Positions 25,988 to 32,169 of a stretch of 57,082 nt of DNA are shown piece by piece. Source of the stretch: Rhodocyclaceae bacterium (lineage in GTDB: Bacteria; Pseudomonadota; Gammaproteobacteria; Burkholderiales; Rhodocyclaceae); the NCBI GenBank assembly GCA_018261935.1, contig JAGTRP010000022.1, positions 1 to 57,082 on the forward strand. Direction: 5' to 3'. Position numbers and translations under genes: made by a program. The first letter of the stretch is position 1, and each line of letters opens with the position of its first letter. The notes beneath the pieces were generated by a model. The model searched no databases. It saw only the letters and a list, made by a program, of their open reading frames with translations, and was not told where the DNA came from.

Positions 25988-26015
25988 GGTTGAAGTCTCC
26001 TGATTGTGGTTTTGC

Positions 26016-27710
26016 TTAGAAAGTCCGCTGGACGGACAGGGAAACGAAGTCCCGGTCGCCATGGAAATTCTTGAAGGAAAGCTGCGGCGCGGCGGTGTTG
26101 TACTGAACCACCGAACCCGACGGCCCGTAGTAGTGGGTGTAGTTCAGGCTGGTCTGCCAGGTCTTCTGGTAATCGCCCTTCACGCCGATGCTGATGTTGC
26201 CGCCCTTCTCCGAGGGCATCAGGGCCGAGACCCCGGCCACCGAGGAGCGGCCCTTGACGCCGTAGCCGACGCCGATGGGCACCTGGAGGTCGAGGCCCGG
26301 CGCCACCTGGAAGTATTCCGGCTGGAAGACGAACTGGATGGCCGTGGCGTCCCTGGTAGCCAGGGGGTCGAGCTGGTTGGCGTTCTTGGTGATCTTGGTG
26401 CGCCGGTTGTAGGCCAGTTCGCCGACGAAGCTGGCGCCCTGCCACAGGGGGCTGGCGCCCAGCACGGTGATGGCCGACATGTTGAAGTGCAGGGAATCGC
26501 CCACCGGGTAGGCCGGATTGCTGCTGTTGTTGGTGGTGGCGTTCGTGATCACCGTCACGCCGTTGGCCACCATGGGCATGTTGTTGCGCACCGACAGCTC
26601 GGCCGCCACATTGGTCTCGCCCACCAGGGTGCTGACGCTGGCGCCGTAGGTCTTGATCTTCTCGGCATAGACCAGGAAGTAGTCGCCGACGTCGGCGCCA
26701 CCGCGGGCATTGACCCCGGGACGGACATAGAACTGGGGCATCTTGTCGTGGAACTGGGCGGCATAGAGGCCGAATTCCAGGTCTCCGGTCTTGAACTTGA
26801 CCTGGGCGCCCCCCTGGCCGGAGTCCCGGGCCTTGAGGTCGTCGCCGCGATGGACGGCCGCGCCCGGGCCGAGGATGACGTTCTCGCCGCCGTCGTCGGC
26901 AAAATCGGCGAAGCTGAAATAGCTCCCCGCCCCCGGGATCCGGTTCTTCTTCCACTCCAGCTGGTAATAGGCGCCGACCGAGACATTGGGGTTGATCTGG
27001 ACCTGGGTGGAAACCTGCTTCACCGGCAGGGCGATTTCCTTGAACTGGGAATTGGGCACGGAAAGGGCCCGCACCAGGTCGAGGGGGGTCTGGGCGGCGG
27101 CGATGCCGTTGTAGCCGAAGAACAGGGTCTCGCCATAGAGCTGGCTGTATTGCCCGCCCTTGACGTTGACGTTCATGTCCCCCGGCGTGAAGCCCGCGTA
27201 GACGAAAGCATCCCGGAATTCCGCCTTGCGGCCGTGCAGGGAACGGGTGGCGGCGGGGAACTGGTTGGAGGGGACCGAGGTGTAATTGACCAGGGCGCCG
27301 CCGAGGGCTCCCGGGTTGTCGTTGCTGCGGTGGTACACGTCGTCGTACCAGGCGGCGCCGCTGACGCGGAAGCCGTAGGCATCCTTGTAGCGCAGATCGA
27401 ATTCCGACAGGAGGTCCAGCCGGTTGGAAATCATGGCGCCCTTCTTGAAATTGAGGTCGCCGTCGTTGGTGTTCGCCTGGGGCCCGATGGAGTTGTCCGC
27501 CACCCGGGAGTCGATGTCCCGCACGCGCCATCCGGCGCTGTACTTGAGGGTGTTGTCCCAGGACATCTTCACATCCGAGTTGCCGGTATCGAAGCTGAAT
27601 GCGTAGGCCGAGCCCACCGCCCCGACACTCAGACACACCCCCATCACATTGCATGCCAGCCGCTTGAGCCGGAAGCCCGCCGCACGCCCGGCATTTCTGC
27701 TTATTTTCAT
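26016..27710 (-). CDS. DUF1302 outer-membrane barrel protein
   Basis: A 564-residue protein with signal peptide (MKISRNAGRAAGFRLKRLACNVMGVCLSVGAVGSAYA) and the DUF1302 start FSFDTGNSDVKMSWDNTLKYSAGWRV. The rest alternates aromatic and polar residues and ends in FVSLSVQRTF, a C-terminal phenylalanine typical of outer-membrane barrels. It probably forms a channel for hydrophobic compounds. It is the first gene of the envelope operon; TAGGAGGGAC precedes its ATG, and the LysR-type promoter B lies about 80 bp upstream. Confidence 0.92.
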   Translation of the reverse strand: MKISRNAGRAAGFRLKRLACNVMGVCLSVGAVGSAYAFSFDTGNSDVKMSWDNTLKYSAGWRVRDIDSRVADNSIGPQANTNDGDLNFKKGAMISNRLDLLSEFDLRYKDAYGFRVSGAAWYDDVYHRSNDNPGALGGALVNYTSVPSNQFPAATRSLHGRKAEFRDAFVYAGFTPGDMNVNVKGGQYSQLYGETLFFGYNGIAAAQTPLDLVRALSVPNSQFKEIALPVKQVSTQVQINPNVSVGAYYQLEWKKNRIPGAGSYFSFADFADDGGENVILGPGAAVHRGDDLKARDSGQGGAQVKFKTGDLEFGLYAAQFHDKMPQFYVRPGVNARGGADVGDYFLVYAEKIKTYGASVSTLVGETNVAAELSVRNNMPMVANGVTVITNATTNNSSNPAYPVGDSLHFNMSAITVLGASPLWQGASFVGELAYNRRTKITKNANQLDPLATRDATAIQFVFQPEYFQVAPGLDLQVPIGVGYGVKGRSSVAGVSALMPSEKGGNISIGVKGDYQKTWQTSLNYTHYYGPSGSVVQYNTAAPQLSFKNFHGDRDFVSLSVQRTF

Positions 27711-27795
27711 TTGTCCCTCCTAAGTATTTCGAGTCGTTATCCGAACAGTCCGGCTGCGCCCCTATGCGGATGGCAATCGGAACATTCGGGATTTG

Positions 27796-27861
27796 AATTT
27801 ACGCAGCCCCAGAATTACCGTCCAATACCATTGGGGCCACGACGCAATACCCAAAAGGTAT
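27796..27861 (-). promoter_or_regulatory. LysR-type promoter upstream of DUF1302 (site B)
   Basis: Minus strand: palindrome ATACCTTTTGGGTAT (27847-27861), 21 bp, -35 TTGGAC (27820-27825), 18 bp spacer, -10 TAAATT (27796-27801). The predicted start is near 27789, giving a leader of about 80 bases. The palindrome/-35 spacing equals that at sites A and C. Control by the neighbouring LysR protein is inferred from proximity and the CatM/BenM core ATAC-N7-GTAT. Confidence 0.78.
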
Positions 27862-27905
27862 GCCAGCGAGTCGGTTTCCCGGCTTGCAGCGCAACGTGGA
27901 GTCGC

Positions 27906-27934
27906 AAAAAAAACGGGGGCACTTGCGGCCCCCG
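27906..27934 (-). terminator. Rho-independent terminator of the candidate sRNA
   Basis: Minus strand: stem CGGGGGC / GCCCCCG with a 7-base loop, then eight uninterrupted T (plus-strand A at 27906-27913). It lies inside the gap between the DUF1302 and LysR genes, more than 190 bp before the DUF1302 start, so it cannot end a protein gene. It is textbook quality. Confidence 0.85.
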
Positions 27935-27996
27935 AAAGCAGAGAGAGAGAGGTAAATCTCACGACGACTCAACGGGAATGCGATTCCCGTATCGAG
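27906..27996 (-). ncRNA. Candidate LysR-controlled small RNA
   Basis: From the predicted start of promoter C (near 27996) to a terminator at 27906 is about 91 bases with no credible reading frame. It has a 5' hairpin ACGGGAAT-CGC-ATTCCCGT (27972-27990), a 37-base unpaired linker containing the CU repeat CCTCTCTCTCTCTGC (27937-27951), and a 7 bp GC stem followed by eight U. This is the layout of Hfq-type trans-acting sRNAs, and the CU repeat could pair with GA-rich ribosome sites. It could instead be an attenuated leader of the DUF1302 operon. No known Rfam family is recognised. Confidence 0.6.
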
Positions 27997-28002
27997 CGAC
28001 GG

Positions 28003-28069
28003 ATACTAGCGAGGGGCCTGATATACTGTCCAATACCCGAATAGAGCCAAGCCCATACCTATTACGTAT
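28003..28069 (-). promoter_or_regulatory. LysR-type promoter of the candidate sRNA / lysR operator (site C)
   Basis: Minus strand: palindrome ATACGTAATAGGTAT (28055-28069), 21 bp, -35 TTGGAC (28028-28033), 19 bp spacer, -10 TAGTAT (28003-28008). It lies back-to-back with the LysR gene, whose ATG is 50 bp away in the other direction. This is the normal position for a LysR regulator's own divergent target, and would also allow autoregulation. The only thing transcribed leftwards before a terminator is the candidate sRNA. Confidence 0.75.
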
Positions 28070-28118
28070 GGCAAGTTCCGGCACCCAATACCTCCCCGCT
28101 GCATTCCTTGAGCATGAA

Positions 28119-29018
28119 ATGGATCTCCGTCACCTCAAATACTTCATCGCCGTCGCGGAAGAACTGAACATCGGCCGCGCCGCCCTTCGCCTGCACATTT
28201 CACAGCCGCCCCTGACGCGGCAGATCCAGCAACTGGAGGAAGAGCTCGGCGTTCAGCTCCTGGTCCGCACCCCCCGGGGAGTCGAACTGACCCAGGCCGG
28301 CGAAATGTTCCTGGAGGAGGCCCGCAACATCCGCTCCCTGGTGGAGCAGGCCATCGAACGGACCAAGCGGGCCGGCCAGGGCAAGCTCGGGCGGCTGGAC
28401 ATCGGCATTTTCGGCACGGGAATCCTGAGCGCCATTCCGCAGATGCTGCACCTCTTCCGCGACACCCATCCCGATGTCCGGGTCGTCGTACACACCATGA
28501 CCAAGGACGAGCAGATCGAGGCGCTGCGGCAGAGGCGCATCGCCCTCGGCTTCAACCGCATCCTCTCCCCCCTGCCGGACATCGAGAACGAGCTGATCAT
28601 CAAGGAGCCCCTGTTTCTGGTGGTCAATGCGAACCATCCCCTGAGCCGGCAGGAATCCGTCTCCTTCATGGAATTGGCGAAACACCCCCTGGTGCTTTTC
28701 CCCACCGGGGCCCGCCCCAATTTCGTGGACCGGGTGATGGAGCTGTGCGCCAACATGGGGTTCACGCCGGAAATTTCTCAGATCGTCGGCGACGTGGTCA
28801 CCGGCGTCGCCCTGGTGGCAGGCGGCTTTGGCATCACCCTCGTTCCCCGGTCGGCCACCACCCTCAACCTGCCGGGGGTCGTCTATCGCCCCTTCTTCGA
28901 CTCCCTCTCCGCCACCATCGACCTCAGCTGCATCTACCGCAAGGACGACCAGTCAGCCATCCTGCAGGCCTTCCTGGGGGTGATCCGGGCCTTCCGGGAA
29001 CAGCACGGCGGGCAGTGA
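28119..29018 (+). CDS. LysR-family regulator, CatM/BenM type
   Basis: A 299-residue regulator. The N-terminal winged helix-turn-helix (MDLRHLKYFIAVAEELNIGRAALRLHISQPPLTRQIQQLEEELG) is very like CatM, BenM and CatR; the effector domain contains HPLVLFPTGARPNF and LVAGGFGITLVP, also as in that branch. Those proteins respond to cis,cis-muconate or chloromuconates; here a meta-pathway acid such as 2-hydroxymuconate is a plausible effector, as inference. ATG 28119 aligns with the family start; an upstream ATG (28068) lies inside the operator palindrome. Predicted targets are promoters A, B and C. Confidence 0.92.
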   Translation: MDLRHLKYFIAVAEELNIGRAALRLHISQPPLTRQIQQLEEELGVQLLVRTPRGVELTQAGEMFLEEARNIRSLVEQAIERTKRAGQGKLGRLDIGIFGTGILSAIPQMLHLFRDTHPDVRVVVHTMTKDEQIEALRQRRIALGFNRILSPLPDIENELIIKEPLFLVVNANHPLSRQESVSFMELAKHPLVLFPTGARPNFVDRVMELCANMGFTPEISQIVGDVVTGVALVAGGFGITLVPRSATTLNLPGVVYRPFFDSLSATIDLSCIYRKDDQSAILQAFLGVIRAFREQHGGQ

Positions 29019-29094
29019 CCGATCCGGCGGGAAAATGTTGAAGTATTTCTTGAACTTTCCCGTCCAAATCATGGCGCCAAGGCCGGGATTTTTG

Positions 29095-29117
29095 TTATCC
29101 ACATTTCCTGTGGATAA
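29095..29117. promoter_or_regulatory. Pair of inverted consensus DnaA boxes
   Basis: TTATCCACA (29095-29103), five bases, then TGTGGATAA (29109-29117): two perfect DnaA-box sequences head to head, 77 bp after the LysR stop. It could bind DnaA, or act as an imperfect transcript end by folding. There is no adjoining replication gene, so this is not presented as an origin. Confidence 0.5.
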
Positions 29118-29465
29118 CTTTGGGGAAATCTTCTGGAGAAAGCGCCTAAGTCCATGCTCCTACGGGGTTTACCCTACTCTGCCAAAATCTTACGCAGGTT
29201 TTCAATCCATTGATTTACTTGACTTTACGGATGTATTCATCAGGTATTCACTGCAGACTCGTTGCGACGCAGCCAATCGATGCGGCTTTCGCAATTTGTG
29301 AATAAGTCAAGTCTTGACAGCCGTTTTTTCCGCCGCCCGCGCCCTCGGCAAGGAGCCCGGTCAGCCCCATGACAGGTAAATAGCGGAAACTGCTCGACGG
29401 TGGGTTTGGAACGCTGTTCCCCTCGCCCGTAGCTCTCCTCCGTACGCTGAAAAGCTACGATTCCC

Positions 29466-29493
29466 GGCCGCCCCCGAGGCGGCCTCTTTTTGT
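29466..29493 (+). terminator. Rho-independent terminator (orphan)
   Basis: Stem GGCCGCC / GGCGGCC (29466-29472 with 29478-29484), 5-base loop, then TCTTTTTGT. The nearest plus-strand gene upstream is the LysR gene 450 bp away, and a further hairpin lies just before it, so it probably ends a short non-coding transcript or acts as an attenuator ahead of the cytochrome b561 gene at 29612. Confidence 0.65.
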
Positions 29494-29611
29494 CGGGACG
29501 GCCGCTCTCCCCCACGCGGCGGGAAACGGTTGCAGCCCGGACCTCGTCCAATCGTGGCCCCCGTCCCAGCTCCAGGAACTTTTCGGCTCCCGGCGAAGCC
29601 CAGAGGAGACC

Positions 29612-30160
29612 ATGGAACCACAACCGCGCTACACCGGAACCGCCATCGCCCTCCATTGGCTGCTGGCCATCCTCATCGCCGGCAGCTTCGGCCTCGGGCT
29701 CTACATGCACGATCTCCCTTTGTCGCCCTGGAAGCTCAAGCTCTACTCCTGGCACAAGTGGGCCGGGGTGACCATCTTCCTCCTGGCCGTCGCCCGGCTG
29801 GCCTGGCGCGCCGGCCACCGCCCGCCCCCTTTGCCCGCCGGGATGCCCCGCTGGCAGCAGGTGGCGGCCGACGCCGTGCACCATGTCCTTTACCTCCTGA
29901 TGCTGGTGGTTCCCCTGACCGGCTGGCTGATGAGCTCCGCCGAGGGCGTCCAGACGGTCTGGTTCGGCGTCCTGCCCCTGCCCGACCTGGTCGGCAAGAA
30001 CGAGGCCCTGGGCGACCTCCTGCAGGCGGTGCATAAATATCTCAATTTCGGCTTCGCCGCCCTGGTGGCGATCCACGTCGCCGCCGCCCTCAAACATCAC
30101 CTGGTGGACCGGAACGACGTCCTGGTCCGCATGCTGCCCTTCCGCCCCCGGGGCCATTGA
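29612..30160 (+). CDS. Cytochrome b561
   Basis: A 182-residue inner-membrane di-heme cytochrome with four hydrophobic segments. Candidate heme-ligand histidines are in IALHWLLAI, YSWHKWAG, DAVHHVLYLL and AIHVAAALKHH. The start has RBS GAGGAG. It probably passes electrons between quinol and a periplasmic acceptor. The YceI gene follows after 11 bp; b561-YceI pairs are common in proteobacteria and may relate to isoprenoid or quinone handling. Confidence 0.93.
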   Translation: MEPQPRYTGTAIALHWLLAILIAGSFGLGLYMHDLPLSPWKLKLYSWHKWAGVTIFLLAVARLAWRAGHRPPPLPAGMPRWQQVAADAVHHVLYLLMLVVPLTGWLMSSAEGVQTVWFGVLPLPDLVGKNEALGDLLQAVHKYLNFGFAALVAIHVAAALKHHLVDRNDVLVRMLPFRPRGH

Positions 30161-30171
30161 AGGAGAGTCCC

Positions 30172-30738
30172 ATGCCAGCCTTTCGCGCCGTCTTTGCCGC
30201 CCTCCTCGCGGCCACCGCCTTCACCCATGCCCAGGCCGTGGAGTTCGGCCAGGTCCTCGCCGACAGGAGCAGCCTCGGCTTCGTCTCCAGGCAGATGGGC
30301 GTTCCAGTCAACGGCAGCTTCCGCAAATTCGCCGTCGCCCTCGCCTTCGACCCGGCCAGGCCGGCCCAGGCCAGCGCCCGGATCGACGTGGACCTGGCCA
30401 GCATCGATACCGGCTTGAAGGAAGCCAATGACGAGGTGGTCGGAAAGGCCTGGTTCGACGTCAAGAATTTTCCCACGGCGAGCTTCGTATCCACCGCCGT
30501 CCGGCCCCTGGGGAGCGACCGCTACGAGGTGGCCGGCAAGCTCACCATCAAGGGCCGGACCCAGGACCTGGTCGCCCCCGCCACCTTCCGCCAGGAGGGC
30601 GGCAACGGCGTCTTCGACGGCAGCTTCACCCTGAAGCGCCTCGACTTCGCCCTCGGCGAAGGCATCTGGTCGGATATCGGCACCGTCGCCAACGAGGTCC
30701 AGGTCCGTTTTCACATCGTCGCCGCACCGCGGAAATGA
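30172..30738 (+). CDS. yceI: YceI-family periplasmic protein
   Basis: A 188-residue exported protein, signal peptide MPAFRAVFAALLAATAFTHAQA. The mature lipocalin-like YceI barrel contains the typical phrases SSLGFVSRQMG, VDVDLASIDTG-like and VVGKAWFDVKNFPTASFVS. Such barrels bind polyprenyl lipids. RBS AAGGAG lies just upstream of ATG 30172. It is almost certainly co-transcribed with the cytochrome b561 gene. Confidence 0.94.
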   Translation: MPAFRAVFAALLAATAFTHAQAVEFGQVLADRSSLGFVSRQMGVPVNGSFRKFAVALAFDPARPAQASARIDVDLASIDTGLKEANDEVVGKAWFDVKNFPTASFVSTAVRPLGSDRYEVAGKLTIKGRTQDLVAPATFRQEGGNGVFDGSFTLKRLDFALGEGIWSDIGTVANEVQVRFHIVAAPRK

Positions 30739-30822
30739 CTCCGATGCCCGGAAACTCCTCGACCGGGGCCATGGCTTGGCCCACAGGGTCGAGGGCTTCG
30801 GCGGAAAACCCGGGCAAGAAGA

Positions 30823-31599
30823 TCAGTGGGGGCACCGGGTCAGACAGGCCCGGTTTCTGGTCACAAACACATTCTCGCCCTGCCACCACTCCTGGTCGAA
30901 GCCCCGGGTGCCGTTGTAGAAGCTGCGGTTGCAGCCGGACTTGAGGCGCTCGTGGAGTTCGACGATGAGGGCGTCCACCTTGCCGATCCAGGCCGACGGA
31001 TCGGCGAAGACTTCCCGCTCGGCGCCCTCGATGTCCACCTTCAGGATATCGACGTGGTCGATGCCCTGCTCCGCCATGATCCGGTCCATGGTCATGCCTT
31101 CCACCTCGTGGACCATCCGGCCATAGTCGGCCTCATCGCCATCGGTTGCCTGGGTCATGAAGCCCCAGTCCCCGAGGGCCGGATCCACCAGGCTGATCCG
31201 CCGGTTCTGGTGCCACAGGGCGGCGCGCAGGGGGATGATGTTGCCGTAAGGCCGGACGTTGCGCTGCAGGATTTCAAAATTGCCATCCTCGGGCTCAATG
31301 GCGATGATCCGGGCCGCCGGGAAGCGGTTGGCGAAATGGATGGCGGCCAGGCCGACATTGGCGCCGGCATCGACGATGGTGCCCGGGGCGTCCCTGACCG
31401 CAAAATCGTATTGCCGCTGGATAAATATCTGCTCGAAGGCCGAAACGTCGGTGGAAGGCACCCGCAGATAGCAGGGGAAGCGAAGATCCCGCCGCCTGAT
31501 TTCCAGCAAGATCGGCGACCGGGCCGCCTTGCCCCGGACGGCGGAAAACAGCCCCCGGAGGCCGACCGCGTGACGGTAATGGCGGACCGATTCCAACAT
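30823..31599 (-). CDS. FkbM-family methyltransferase
   Basis: A 258-residue SAM-dependent methyltransferase. The binding motif TIVDAGANVGLAAIHFANRFP and the acidic IAIEPEDGNFEILQRNV are the FkbM signature, followed by ILKVDIEGAEREVF. These enzymes O-methylate glycans or polyketides; the substrate is not deducible. It lies 2 bp downstream of a small exported-protein gene (31602-32003), so the two are probably co-transcribed. Convergent with yceI. Confidence 0.9.
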   Translation of the reverse strand: MLESVRHYRHAVGLRGLFSAVRGKAARSPILLEIRRRDLRFPCYLRVPSTDVSAFEQIFIQRQYDFAVRDAPGTIVDAGANVGLAAIHFANRFPAARIIAIEPEDGNFEILQRNVRPYGNIIPLRAALWHQNRRISLVDPALGDWGFMTQATDGDEADYGRMVHEVEGMTMDRIMAEQGIDHVDILKVDIEGAEREVFADPSAWIGKVDALIVELHERLKSGCNRSFYNGTRGFDQEWWQGENVFVTRNRACLTRCPH

Positions 31600-31601
31600 G
31601 G

Positions 31602-32003
31602 CTACCTCGACGGTCCCGGGCCTTCCCTGGCTTCCTGGATAAGCTCGGCCAACCGCCTTTTCTCGGGCTCATGCAGCTTTCTGATGTTCTTGCGCCACTG
31701 GTAGGTCCTGTAATTGGCCTGGACATACTGCCAGCCCAGGGGGCCGTAGGCATCCACGTCGGCCTTGAGCTTGGGAATGGCTGATACCACCGATTTGAAC
31801 TGGCCCCAGGAAAGGGCTTGCAGGGCCTTCTCCAGCTGTTCGTTGTCGATGCTGCCGGCGGCAGCGGCGGCCTCCGATCCGCCCCCCTGGGCACCGGCGG
31901 GAGTCTCCGCCCCGGCCGCCCAGACAAAGGCCATCAGGCCGGCCACGAAGGCGGCCAGTTTGGATGTCTGGCGCAAGCGTGGGGAAATGGGTGCCGAAGG
32001 CAT
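31602..32003 (-). CDS. Hypothetical exported protein
   Basis: A 133-residue protein with a hydrophobic N-terminal segment (LAAFVAGLMAFVWAAGA) resembling a signal peptide, an Ala/Gly-rich linker, and a helical charged C-terminal half (LGWQYVQANYRTYQWRKNIRKLHEPEKRRLAELIQEA). I do not recognise a family. ATG 32003 follows AGAGAGGAG. It precedes the FkbM gene by 2 bp. Confidence 0.7.
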   Translation of the reverse strand: MPSAPISPRLRQTSKLAAFVAGLMAFVWAAGAETPAGAQGGGSEAAAAAGSIDNEQLEKALQALSWGQFKSVVSAIPKLKADVDAYGPLGWQYVQANYRTYQWRKNIRKLHEPEKRRLAELIQEAREGPGPSR

Positions 32004-32169
32004 GCAAACTCCTCTCTGGTCACAGTAAGACCCATACCTATAAGAACCCATTCCCGGCCGCTGAGTTTCAACGAAATGGGGTCAATTCCTGCCGCGGGGA
32101 CCAGGAACAAAGCCGGGGAAAGCCCTATCCGGTATCAGCCGAACCCCTATTTTCCTGTCTGAGCGGGCG

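Larger units (their letters stand above)
29019..29611. other. Long intergenic region
   Basis: About 590 bp without a protein gene, AT-richer on the left. It holds the inverted DnaA boxes at 29095-29117, a possible promoter (TTGACT near 29220), a 7 bp stem CGTAGCT / AGCTACG (29428-29434 with 29453-29459), and a plus-strand terminator at 29466-29493. The structured part may be an sRNA or the leader of the cytochrome b561 gene. Confidence 0.5.

Noticed and set aside
27762-28044. Short ORFs in the DUF1302-LysR gap (66 codons minus, 83 codons plus)
   Set aside because: No ribosome sites, they run through the terminator and promoter motifs, and composition is not protein-like. The RNA interpretation explains the region better.
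26004-28118. Long plus-strand open frame (1004 codons) leading into the LysR gene
   Set aside because: Its first two thirds are antisense to the DUF1302 gene, with low-complexity Gly/Val/His composition typical of GC-rich shadow frames. Only the last 299 codons are LysR-like.
29095-29117. Replication origin
   Set aside because: Only two DnaA boxes, no AT-rich unwinding region of the right form, and no dnaA, dnaN or repA gene nearby.
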